5,124 nucleotides of DNA from Bacteroidota bacterium (GTDB lineage Bacteria; Bacteroidota; Bacteroidia; NS11-12g; UBA955), in the NCBI GenBank assembly GCA_018969565.1, contig JAGWYC010000148.1:1-5124 (forward strand), given 5' to 3'. Below the pieces are notes generated by a model that searched no databases, had not been told where the DNA came from, and saw nothing but the letters and a program-made list of their open reading frames with translations. Within the stretch, counting starts at the first letter, position 1; every line of letters begins with the position of its first letter. Below are positions 1-5,124 of this stretch, piece after piece. A program made the position numbers and the translations under genes.

Positions 1-236
1 ATCAGCAGGTTGCGCTGCAATTCTTCCAGATTATCTGAGGAAATTTGCACATCGCATAAAGAGCCAAAACCGGTATTCACCCCATATACCGGGCGCTCGG
101 CGCGGTCCATGTAAGATTGCAGGAACTGAAAGGAACGCGAAACGGCGTCAGCAGCTTCAGCACTTAATTGCAGACCGGCATGCTCTGAAAGCAGGGGTTC
201 GAGGTCTTCAAGATGGAGGTAATGAGGAAGTATCAT
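1..236 (-). CDS. hutH: Histidine ammonia-lyase-like protein, N-terminal 78 codons (partial)
   Basis: The frame opens at ATG 236-234 and runs off the left edge, giving about 78 residues of a family usually near 500. Residues 50-58 read VYGVNTGFG, the N-terminal signature of the MIO-dependent aromatic amino acid lyases (HAL/PAL/TAL); Tyr51 matches the conserved catalytic tyrosine. The following GSLCDVQIS and the LQRNLL at 73-78 fit the Bacteroidetes HutH pattern. HAL deaminates L-histidine to urocanate and ammonia in the cytoplasm, the first step of histidine degradation. The Ala-Ser-Gly triad that forms the MIO cofactor, and the residues just after LQRNLL that help separate HAL from tyrosine lyases, lie outside the window. 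Substrate is therefore inferred, and a tyrosine or other aromatic lyase remains possible. The ATG overlaps the hisS TGA as ATGA, so translation is probably coupled. Confidence 0.85.
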   Translation of the reverse strand, partial: MILPHYLHLEDLEPLLSEHAGLQLSAEAADAVSRSFQFLQSYMDRAERPVYGVNTGFGSLCDVQISSDNLEELQRNLL

Positions 237-1585
237 GAGCGAAAACGACTGTACAGATCCTGCAGAGACAGCATTTCCTGACTGCCCTTGCTGAGGTGTT
301 TCAGCGGGAATATACCGCTGTTCATTTCCTCACTACCCACAATGATGGCGTAAGGAATATTGCGCTGATTGGCATGATCCAACTGCTTGCGCAATTTGGC
401 GGCATCCGGGTAAACCTCTGCGGAAACGCCCAGGCGGCGCAGTTCCATGGCCATGTTAAAGCACTGGTTCATGCAGGAATCATCCATGGGACAAAGCAGC
501 AGTTCTGTGCTCATATCCAATCCTGCGGGGAAGGCGGCCCTGGCCTCGAGTACATCGTACAGGCGGTCTATTCCGAAGGAAATACCCACCCCTGAAAGGT
601 CTTTTACGCCGAATACGCCGGTAAGGTCATCGTAGCGGCCGCCGCTGGACACGCTGCCGAAGCCTGAATCCGGAATTTCTGCTTCAAAGATGCAGCCAGT
701 ATAGTAATCCAGTCCGCGGGCCAATGCGGTATCCAAGATAAGATTGGCCTTGATGCCGCTGCCCAGTATGGTACGCAACGCGTCCAGTCCTTGCAGCGCT
801 TTCGGATAAGCTGCGAGTTTTTGTCCTAATTCATCCAGAGATGCAGCATCAATTGAATTTTGCTGCATACAATCCAACACCCTGGTTGATTCTTCTTCAG
901 TGAAACCGGCAGTAGCCAATTCTCTTTTCACCCCATCGGCGCCAATTTTATCCCATTTATCAATGGCCACCACCATGGCACGGAACAATTCCGGACGACC
1001 TGCGTGTTCGGCGATGGCTTCAAGGATGAGGCGATTGCTCACCCGGATACGATAATCGGGTAAACCAAGCGCGGTGAAGGCCTCGTGCATGATGAGCAAG
1101 AGGTCTGCTTCTGCCATGAGGCTTCGGGTACCAATTACATCGGCATCACATTGCCAGAATTCCCGGTAGCGACCTTTCTGAGGACGGTCGGCACGCCAAA
1201 CAGGCTGGATCTGATAACGCCGGAAGGGGAAATGAAGCAGGTGACGGTTCATGGCCACAAATCGGGCGAAAGGAACCGTGAGGTCGTAGCGGAGGCCTTT
1301 AGCAGCCACATAGGGCAACAGGCTTTTAGCCTCAGGGGCTGCGCGGTGTTGCTCAGGTACATCAGACAAGAAATCGCCGCTGTTCAGAATGCGAAACACC
1401 AGTTTATCGCCTTCATCGCCATATTTACCCAGCAGTACCGACAGGTTTTCCATGGCCGGTGTTTCCAGTTGGGCAAAGCCATGCAGGCGGTAAATGCCTT
1501 CAATGGTTCCTGTGATGAAACGCCGGCGGGCCATGACAGCCGGCGCAAAATCGCGGGTGCCTGAAGGCAGCGATGGTTTATCCAT
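233..1585 (-). CDS. hisS: Histidyl-tRNA synthetase
   Basis: A 450-residue class II aminoacyl-tRNA synthetase that activates histidine with ATP and charges tRNA-His in the cytoplasm. Motif 1 lies around residues 31-45 (HGFAQLETPAME). Motif 2 spans about 121-149, with the QKGRYREFWQCDAD segment. The two HisRS-specific motifs are both present: ARGLDYYTG at 289-297 (histidine A) and SSGGRYDDL at 313-321 (histidine B). Motif 3 is GVGISFGIDRL at 332-342 with its arginine. The C-terminal anticodon-binding domain covers roughly 361-450. Length is somewhat above the 424 residues of E. coli HisRS, as in Bacteroidetes. The ATG at 1585 is chosen because the protein begins with the usual PSGTRDF signature and because a TAACTTTG box sits 4 nt upstream. 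It follows the GNAT-like gene by 23 bp and overlaps the lyase start by 4 bp. No motif appears damaged. Confidence 0.98.
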   Translation of the reverse strand: MDKPSLPSGTRDFAPAVMARRRFITGTIEGIYRLHGFAQLETPAMENLSVLLGKYGDEGDKLVFRILNSGDFLSDVPEQHRAAPEAKSLLPYVAAKGLRYDLTVPFARFVAMNRHLLHFPFRRYQIQPVWRADRPQKGRYREFWQCDADVIGTRSLMAEADLLLIMHEAFTALGLPDYRIRVSNRLILEAIAEHAGRPELFRAMVVAIDKWDKIGADGVKRELATAGFTEEESTRVLDCMQQNSIDAASLDELGQKLAAYPKALQGLDALRTILGSGIKANLILDTALARGLDYYTGCIFEAEIPDSGFGSVSSGGRYDDLTGVFGVKDLSGVGISFGIDRLYDVLEARAAFPAGLDMSTELLLCPMDDSCMNQCFNMAMELRRLGVSAEVYPDAAKLRKQLDHANQRNIPYAIIVGSEEMNSGIFPLKHLSKGSQEMLSLQDLYSRFRS

Positions 1586-1589
1586 GCGG

Positions 1590-1597
1590 CAAAGTTA
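1590..1597 (-). promoter_or_regulatory. Bacteroidetes -7 box before hisS
   Basis: The minus strand reads TAACTTTG, a full match to the TAnnTTTG -7 element, then CCGC and the hisS ATG. With only 4 nt between box and ATG, the transcript would start at or almost at the start codon, so hisS may be translated from a leaderless mRNA. No good -33 TTTG is found 19-21 nt upstream, where the sequence is the 3' end of the GNAT-like gene. The box suggests hisS can be transcribed apart from that gene. Confidence 0.55.
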
Positions 1598-1608
1598 CAC
1601 CGCTGCGC

Positions 1609-2730
1609 TCAGAACATGCGCCGATAGCAGCGCTTGCGTTTATGCTGGATATGATCGAAGTTCTTCCAGTTCTGAATAGCCTTTTGATTGGTTTCAATCA
1701 TGCCTGTAGTTTCCACTTCATAAACACCAAAGTCCAGGAGCGACTGTTGTAATTCGAGAATGAGCATAGCAGTGAGCCCACCGCCCTGGTATTGAGGTTC
1801 CACGGCAGTAAGGAACAAATCGGCCTCTTTTGGCTTCTTCAGCGCCTGACTGATATGGTACCAGCCCAGAGGAAACAGGCTTCCATTGGCCTTCTGCATG
1901 GCCTTTGACAATGATGGAACACCGATGATGAAGCCGGCCAGCTTGTCTTCTTTATCAAAAACCAGTTTGATGAAGTTCGGATTTAACAGGGAGATGTACT
2001 TTTTGATGTAGAAGTCCATCAGGTTTTCTCCAAAGGGAACAACGCTGAACAGTTCTTCGAAAGCGCGGTTCAGCACTCCGAACATTTCCCTGCCATAGGG
2101 CAATACATCAGAAATCCGGGTAAAGGTCTGCACCCTGAAACCGTATCGGGCTTTCGTCAGTTCATTAATTTTCTTCACCTTGTCGGTGATTTCCTTCGGA
2201 ACAAACAAGCGGAATTCCAGCCAGTCTATTTCCTTTTCAAAGCCCAGTGCCTCCAGATGTTTCTGGTAGTAAGGAAGATGATATACGGAAGCGATGGAGG
2301 GCAGATGATCAAAACCTTCAATCAGCATACCTTGACTGTCTAAGTTGCTGAAACCCAGCGGACCATGAATTCCTTTCATGCCGCGATGTTTCGCCCAATG
2401 AACGGCCGTTTCGATGAGCGCTGCAGATACCTCCGGGTCATCAATAAACTCCATCCGGGTAAACCGGCACAACTGCTCCCCGGTTTTATCGTTGTGCAAA
2501 TGGTTGATTATCGCACCAATCCTGCCCACTGTTCTGCCGTGTTTTTGGGCTATCCAGAATTGGGCATCGCAATGTTCCCAGGCCGGATTCTTCCGCGCTT
2601 GTAACATTTCAGCCTCTGCTTTTTTCAAAGGCGGAACCCAGAATCGGTTGCTCCGGTACAGGCTAAAAGGGAAATCCACAAATTTCCTGATTTCGGAAAC
2701 CGTAGATACGGGGACAACCTCAATGCTCAT
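1609..2730 (-). CDS. Tandem GNAT-like acetyltransferase family protein of unknown substrate
   Basis: A 373-residue cytoplasmic protein with no signal peptide or membrane segment. The C-terminal half carries a recognisable GNAT core: LAGFIIGVPS at 264-273 as a beta-strand region, then FLTAVEPQYQGGGLTAMLI at 306-324, where QYQGGG resembles the acetyl-CoA pyrophosphate-binding motif A (Q/R-x-x-G-x-G/A), and MIETNQKAIQNWKNF at 344-358. The N-terminal half has GRTVGRIGAIIN at 65-76 and HGPLGFSNLDSQGMLIEGFD at 122-141, resembling the YghO-like family of long GNAT-related proteins. Start: the frame is open to a GTG at 2784, but I prefer ATG 2730 because the promoter at 2756-2787 would initiate downstream of that GTG and because family proteins begin near MSIEVVPV. 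It is first of three genes, with hisS 23 bp downstream. Substrate is unknown; acetyl-CoA use is an inference from the fold. Confidence 0.8.
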   Translation of the reverse strand: MSIEVVPVSTVSEIRKFVDFPFSLYRSNRFWVPPLKKAEAEMLQARKNPAWEHCDAQFWIAQKHGRTVGRIGAIINHLHNDKTGEQLCRFTRMEFIDDPEVSAALIETAVHWAKHRGMKGIHGPLGFSNLDSQGMLIEGFDHLPSIASVYHLPYYQKHLEALGFEKEIDWLEFRLFVPKEITDKVKKINELTKARYGFRVQTFTRISDVLPYGREMFGVLNRAFEELFSVVPFGENLMDFYIKKYISLLNPNFIKLVFDKEDKLAGFIIGVPSLSKAMQKANGSLFPLGWYHISQALKKPKEADLFLTAVEPQYQGGGLTAMLILELQQSLLDFGVYEVETTGMIETNQKAIQNWKNFDHIQHKRKRCYRRMF

Positions 2731-2755
2731 AAGCTGAATGAATGAGAAGTTGGCG

Positions 2756-2787
2756 CGAAGGTACAAAGGTTTGAAAGCCCTCACAAA
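2756..2787 (-). promoter_or_regulatory. Two-element Bacteroidetes promoter for the GNAT-like gene/hisS/hutH operon
   Basis: On the minus strand TTTG (2787-2784) is followed by a 20-nt spacer and TACCTTCG (2763-2756). This fits the Bacteroidetes -33 TTTG / -7 TAnnTTTG arrangement, with one mismatch in the -7 box (C for T at its seventh position). Transcription would begin near 2750, giving a leader of about 20 nt before ATG 2730. It is the only site in the window with both elements at the expected spacing, and it argues against the upstream GTG at 2784 as start. Confidence 0.6.
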
Positions 2788-2857
2788 GCACCCCGGATAT
2801 GTTCCTGCTCATTTGATGTAATTGATTTTTATCTGCATGAAGTTGATATTTCACCTT

Positions 2858-2884
2858 ATGAATAGCCGATTTCCGGTTATTCAT
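2858..2884. repeat. Imperfect inverted repeat (hairpin)
   Basis: ATGAATAGCCG, a 5-nt loop ATTTC, then CGGTTATTCAT. The arms pair over 11 bp with one G-U on the plus-strand RNA, or one A-C mismatch on the minus-strand RNA. No T-run follows on either strand, so it is not an intrinsic terminator. It could be an operator or an RNA structure; its role is unknown. Confidence 0.5.
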
Positions 2885-2917
2885 TCAGTGGGATTTTAAC
2901 TTATTCTGCATGCCCCG

Positions 2918-2925
2918 CAAAGCTA
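2918..2925 (-). promoter_or_regulatory. Orphan -7 box in the intergenic region
   Basis: The minus strand reads TAGCTTTG, a full match to TAnnTTTG, with a weak TTTA (2947-2944) 18 nt upstream in place of the -33 element. It is followed after 6 nt by an ATG that opens only an eight-codon frame (MQNKLKSH). It could start a small RNA or a longer leader for the GNAT-like gene, or be a chance match. Confidence 0.3.
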
Positions 2926-3011
2926 TTTCCTTAATTTCAGCGGTAAAGAGTTAATATAATACTTGTCATTTCCTCGGAAAACTTAGTAAATTGAATGATG
3001 TCGCACCGAGT

Positions 3012-3039
3012 GGGAAAGCAATTCCCCTGCTCCGGCAGG
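3012..3039 (+). other. Pair of overlapping, mutually exclusive short hairpins
   Basis: GGGAA (3012-3016) can pair with TTCCC (3022-3026). CCTGC (3026-3030) can pair with GCAGG (3035-3039) around a TCCG loop closed by C-G, which fits the stable UNCG tetraloop type on the plus-strand RNA. The two stems share base 3026, so they compete at that point. No RNA family is recognised, and the arms are only 5 bp each. Confidence 0.3.
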
Positions 3040-3085
3040 AAAGTTCAGGCTATTTGCTTCCTTGAGTGAAACCAATGCCCAATAC

Positions 3086-3111
3086 AAAAAAGCCGTCTTG
3101 CGACGGCTTTT
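3086..3111 (-). terminator. Intrinsic terminator of hsp20 (possibly bidirectional)
   Basis: The plus strand has AAAAGCCGTC, loop TTGC, then GACGGCTTTT: a perfect 10-bp stem at 3088-3111. Read on the minus strand, the GC-rich stem is followed by six T (3091-3086), a canonical Rho-independent terminator about 20 bp after the hsp20 stop. On the plus strand the T-run is only four bases and no plus-strand gene precedes it, so action in that direction would matter only for an unannotated transcript. Confidence 0.9.
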
Positions 3112-3132
3112 ACCTACTGAATATCAAGCACA

Positions 3133-3552
3133 TTAACCTACTGAAATCTGTTTAGGCATGGCCTGAGTCTTGAACGGAACTCTGATTTTGAGCATACCGT
3201 GTTCCATGGTGGCAGTGATGGATTCGCCGTCCAGGTTCTCGGCCAGTCGGAAACTGCGGTTGAAATCCCCAAAGCTGATTTCTCCGGAAATGCGTTCCTT
3301 ATCGTCCGTATTGACCGGATTCTTACGCGTACCGCTTACGCGCAGCATGTTGCCATCCAGGTTCAACTGCACCTCTTCCCTGCTCAGTCCGGGTAGTGAA
3401 ATCAACAAGGTAACTCCTTGTTCTCCTTGGATTACCGATGCTGCAGGCCTGAAGTCTGCCGGCGAGGTTTTTACAGCCTCAGGAACGATGTTCATGTTAA
3501 AGAAGGGATGAAAAACATCCATCATGGCGGGAATTGAATTTTTAATCATCAT
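3133..3552 (-). CDS. Small heat-shock protein, Hsp20/alpha-crystallin family
   Basis: A 139-residue cytoplasmic chaperone of the type that binds unfolding proteins without ATP and holds them for refolding. A variable N-terminal arm (about 1-35) rich in Phe, Met and Pro is followed by the alpha-crystallin domain (about 36-127). That domain has the ISLPGLSREEVQLNLDGNML segment at 51-70, FGDFNRSFRL at 94-103, and the signature ITATMEHGMLKIRVPF at 112-127, where GML replaces the common GVL. The C-terminal ISV (136-138) fits the I-x-I/V motif that docks neighbouring subunits in the oligomer. Length is typical. Two adjacent ATGs (3552 and 3549) are both possible starts. It has its own terminator and appears monocistronic. 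No TAnnTTTG box lies near the start, unlike its neighbours, consistent with stress-specific control. Confidence 0.95.
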   Translation of the reverse strand: MMIKNSIPAMMDVFHPFFNMNIVPEAVKTSPADFRPAASVIQGEQGVTLLISLPGLSREEVQLNLDGNMLRVSGTRKNPVNTDDKERISGEISFGDFNRSFRLAENLDGESITATMEHGMLKIRVPFKTQAMPKQISVG

Positions 3553-3607
3553 GGTTATCGTTGTTTGATATCCTTTGATGGCAAGTTCAATTCCACTTGC
3601 ATTTTTA

Positions 3608-3660
3608 AGACATTATGGCATTTTATTACTTGAAAAAGCAACTAAAAGTGTCATTTTGTC
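3608..3660 (-). promoter_or_regulatory. Candidate hsp20 control region with TGnCA elements
   Basis: Upstream of hsp20 the minus strand has GACAAAATGACAC (3660-3648), overlapping TGACACTTTTAGTTGC (3653-3638). It then has TGCCATAATGTCT (3620-3608), whose core GCCAT-A-ATGTC is an 11-bp palindrome with one mismatched pair. Eight A (3668-3661) precede the block. No housekeeping -7 box or CIRCE repeat is seen. A heat-shock operator or alternative-sigma promoter is inferred from position only. Confidence 0.35.
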
Positions 3661-3679
3661 TTTTTTTTCAACCTGAAGA

Positions 3680-4003
3680 TTAACGCAATTTCTCGTTATC
3701 GAGGTGCCGGTTTGCATCGCGCCGGTTCTTTTTTTCAAAGTTTGCCTGAAGCGCCTGTTCCAGGTTCACCCCTGTTTGATTCGCAAGGCACATCAGCACC
3801 CAGAGCACATCGGCCATTTCATCAGCCAGGTCAGCCTTCTCCCCCTGTTTAAAGCTCTGTTCTCCATAAGTTCTGGCCATAATTCGAGCCAGTTCACCCA
3901 CTTCTTCCATTAAAATGGCCGTATTGGTTAATTCATTGAAATAACGAACACCCACCGTTTTAATCCATGCATCTACCTGCTGTTGCGCTTCCAGTATGGT
4001 CAT
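3680..4003 (-). CDS. MazG-like nucleotide pyrophosphohydrolase
   Basis: A 107-residue all-alpha NTP-pyrophosphatase of the MazG superfamily, which hydrolyses (d)NTPs to NMP and pyrophosphate, often for nucleotide-pool cleansing. The metal-binding signature is complete: EEVGE at 33-37 and EMAD at 62-65 (E62, D65), separated by 24 residues, within the EExxE-x(12-28)-ExxD pattern. VRYFNELTNTAILMEEVGE and the VLMCLANQTG helix match a short single-domain Bacteroidetes form; the tail (KKNRRDANRH) is basic. Length is normal for single-domain members and half or less of E. coli MazG. The frame is open upstream to 4255, but ATG 4003 is chosen because the family begins MTILEAQ-like, a full TACTTTTG box sits 4 nt before it, and the longer version would overlap the divergent helicase. 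The exact nucleotide substrate cannot be told. It is 127 bp upstream of hsp20. Confidence 0.92.
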   Translation of the reverse strand: MTILEAQQQVDAWIKTVGVRYFNELTNTAILMEEVGELARIMARTYGEQSFKQGEKADLADEMADVLWVLMCLANQTGVNLEQALQANFEKKNRRDANRHLDNEKLR

Positions 4004-4007
4004 GAAA

Positions 4008-4015
4008 CAAAAGTA
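4008..4015 (-). promoter_or_regulatory. Bacteroidetes -7 box before the MazG-like gene
   Basis: The minus strand reads TACTTTTG, a full TAnnTTTG match, then TTTC and the ATG at 4003. This is the same 4-nt spacing seen at hisS, again pointing to a leaderless or nearly leaderless transcript. No clear -33 TTTG lies 19-21 nt upstream. The box fixes the short start, because the extended reading frame would lie upstream of the transcript. Confidence 0.6.
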
Positions 4016-4086
4016 CACCTGAACCAAATAGGCCACATCAGATAAATACGTTGAAAACAATATACCCGGCGGCCTTTCTGAAGAAT

Positions 4087-4103
4087 TAAATTTGTTGTTT
4101 TTG
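4087..4103 (+). promoter_or_regulatory. Candidate -7 box(es) before the helicase gene
   Basis: Two boxes overlap this segment. TAAATTTG (4087-4094) is a full match to TAnnTTTG, 13 nt before the ATG. TGTTTTTG (4096-4103) has one mismatch and lies exactly 4 nt before it. Neither has a clear -33 element. The first would give a leader of a few bases, the second a leaderless message. The site shares a 104-bp divergent region with the MazG-like gene promoter. Confidence 0.45.
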
Positions 4104-4107
4104 CAAC

Positions 4108-5124
4108 ATGAAAGAAACTCTATCCTTTTTAAGTAAGTTAAATCAGGCACAACTTCAGGCAGTAGAAGCCATTGAAGGACCTGTAATGGTAATTGCCGGC
4201 CCGGGCACAGGGAAAACGCAAATCCTTGCATCGCGCATTGCCAACATTTTAACACAAACCGACGCCCGACCGCAGGACATTCTTTGTCTCACCTACACCG
4301 ATGCCGGGGCCGTAGCCATGAAGCGCCGCCTCACGGAATTCATGGGCCAGGAAGCCTATCGGGTGAACATCCACACCTTCCATGCCTTCTGCAACCGCGT
4401 AATTATGGAAAATCCGGAAGTATTCGGACGCAGCGCCCTGAAGGTGATGGACGACCTGGAGCGCGAAGAACTGATTATCGAAATGCTGCACGGGTTACCC
4501 GCGGAGCATGTGCTGAAAACTTATAACGAAGATGCAGCCCGAACCCGTAAGGACTTGAAAGACTTGTTCAGCGTTATGCAAAAGGAAAATCTGAGCAGCG
4601 CCGACATTCAGATTAAAGTGGCCAACTTCCTGCAACAGCTACCCTACAATAAAGAATACACTTATAAAAAGTCTGGTGAAATCAACGAACGTGTGGCTGC
4701 TCCGCTGCGCAAGGCACTGGCTAAACTTCAGGCGGGCGCTGTTTTGTTTGATGAATACAACAGGATTAAAAACGAGCGCGGCCTCTATGAATATGAAGAT
4801 ATGCAGCGATGGGTGGTGCAGCATTTCTCCACCAATGAATCGCTCCTGGCGCGCTATCAGGAGCAATTCCTGTATATTCTGGTAGATGAATACCAGGATA
4901 CCAGCGGTATCCAGAATCGGGTGCTGAACCTGCTTACCGGCCACTGGGACAGCCCTAATGTGTTTGTGGTGGGTGACGATGACCAGAGTATTTACCGTTT
5001 TCAGGGCGCCAACGTGGAAAACGTGCTTGATTTTGCCCAACGCTACAAGGAACACCTGAAAACGGTGGTTCTGGAAGAGAACTACCGCAGCAGCCAGGCG
5101 CTGCTGAACGCGGCGCAGGCGCTG
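4108..5124 (+). CDS. UvrD/Rep-family (SF1A) ATP-dependent DNA helicase, N-terminal 339 codons (partial)
   Basis: The frame is open from ATG 4108 to the window end without a stop. All N-terminal SF1A motifs are present in order: Q motif LNQAQLQAV (11-19), Walker A AGPGTGKT (30-37), Ia ILCLTYTDAGAVAM (58-71), Ib IHTFHAFC (88-95), II VDEYQDTS (259-266), III GDDDQSIYRFQGA (289-301) and IV LEENYRSS (322-329). The 95-255 stretch would hold subdomain 1B. The protein would be an ATP-driven 3'-5' DNA translocase acting in repair or recombination. Motif Ia has TDAGAVAM where UvrD and Rep have TNKAAxEM, which I associate from memory with large Bacteroidetes helicases, some with a C-terminal PD-(D/E)XK nuclease. 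The C-terminal part is outside the window, so UvrD, PcrA, AddA-like or nuclease-fused forms cannot be told apart. It is divergent from the MazG-like gene. Confidence 0.95.
   Translation, partial: MKETLSFLSKLNQAQLQAVEAIEGPVMVIAGPGTGKTQILASRIANILTQTDARPQDILCLTYTDAGAVAMKRRLTEFMGQEAYRVNIHTFHAFCNRVIMENPEVFGRSALKVMDDLEREELIIEMLHGLPAEHVLKTYNEDAARTRKDLKDLFSVMQKENLSSADIQIKVANFLQQLPYNKEYTYKKSGEINERVAAPLRKALAKLQAGAVLFDEYNRIKNERGLYEYEDMQRWVVQHFSTNESLLARYQEQFLYILVDEYQDTSGIQNRVLNLLTGHWDSPNVFVVGDDDQSIYRFQGANVENVLDFAQRYKEHLKTVVLEENYRSSQALLNAAQAL

Larger units (their letters stand above)
2788..3085. other. Intergenic region without a credible gene
   Basis: This AT-rich stretch lies between the GNAT-like gene promoter and the hsp20 terminator. 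I see no open frame with recognisable protein content on either strand. It contains an 11-bp inverted repeat (2858-2884), an isolated TAGCTTTG box on the minus strand (2918-2925) and two mutually exclusive small hairpins (3012-3039). A non-coding RNA or a long leader for the GNAT-like operon is possible but not shown. Confidence 0.6.

Noticed and set aside
1085..1564. A 159-codon plus-strand open frame opposite hisS
   Set aside because: It is wholly antisense to an intact hisS whose motifs are all present. Its translation shows no recognisable domain, and it is explained by codon bias on the opposite strand.
2365..2737. Two overlapping plus-strand open frames (79 and 107 codons) opposite the GNAT-like gene
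   Set aside because: Both lie inside a clear minus-strand coding gene and show no family features.
3036..3051. CAGGAAAGTTCAGGCT, similar to the GAGGAAAGTCCGGGC element of bacterial RNase P RNA
   Set aside because: The match is partial. The surrounding transcript space is far too short for RNase P RNA, and none of its other conserved elements is visible.
3170..3511. A 113-codon plus-strand open frame opposite hsp20
   Set aside because: It is a shadow of the alpha-crystallin gene with no domain and no promoter box near its start.
3638..3653. A sigma-54-like -24/-12 site (TGACAC...TTGC) upstream of hsp20
   Set aside because: The -24 GG is GA, and the spacing to the GC is one base too long for the strict sigma-54 consensus. 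I keep it only as part of an undefined control region.
4004..4255. An 84-residue N-terminal extension of the MazG-like protein
   Set aside because: It would overlap the first 148 bp of the divergent helicase, lies upstream of the TACTTTTG box, and adds no MazG-like sequence.
4249..5055. Minus-strand frames (80 and 138 codons) and plus-strand alternative frames inside the helicase
   Set aside because: The plus-strand frame from 4108 carries seven ordered SF1A motifs across this whole stretch, so the others are shadows.
1..5124. Search for mobile elements, CRISPR repeats, toxin-antitoxin pairs or defence islands
   Set aside because: No transposase, integrase, terminal repeats or regular repeat-spacer pattern is visible. 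The MazG-like gene is a housekeeping-type single-domain pyrophosphatase without a mazEF partner, and the helicase has no visible defence neighbour in the window.

Overview
This window looks like a chromosomal segment from a member of the Bacteroidota. Three signs point there: repeated TAnnTTTG promoter boxes (the Bacteroidetes -7 element) just upstream of start codons, no Shine-Dalgarno-like purine tracts before those starts, and proteins that resemble Bacteroidetes versions of their families (HisRS, HutH, the short MazG-like protein, the UvrD-type helicase). I cannot resolve the class.

Layout. From right to left on the minus strand there is a putative three-gene operon: a tandem-GNAT-like protein of unknown substrate (1609-2730), histidyl-tRNA synthetase hisS (233-1585), and the first 78 codons of a histidine ammonia-lyase-like gene (1-236), whose ATG overlaps the hisS stop as ATGA. 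A roughly 345-bp stretch without a credible gene follows. It holds a few hairpins, an orphan promoter-like box, and the terminator of the next gene. Then come a single-gene small heat-shock protein (hsp20, 3133-3552) and a 107-aa MazG-like nucleotide pyrophosphohydrolase (3680-4003), both on the minus strand. The right end holds the 5' part of a divergently transcribed SF1A (UvrD/Rep) helicase on the plus strand (4108 to the window end). It is open-ended and carries motifs Q, I, Ia, Ib, II, III and IV intact.

How the genes relate. hisS and the lyase use the same amino acid, for tRNA charging and probably for deamination to urocanate, and appear translationally coupled. The GNAT-like gene has the best complete promoter in the window (TTTG-N20-TACCTTCG) and can read into hisS, which also has its own -7 box 4 nt before its ATG. 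The MazG-like gene and the helicase share a 104-bp divergent promoter region. Hsp20 lacks the housekeeping box and has a different upstream architecture, as expected for a stress gene.

I see no mobile element, CRISPR array, tRNA or rRNA, and no convincing new defence or biosynthetic system. The most useful observations are the probable leaderless starts, the hisS-hutH overlap and the structured intergenic region.
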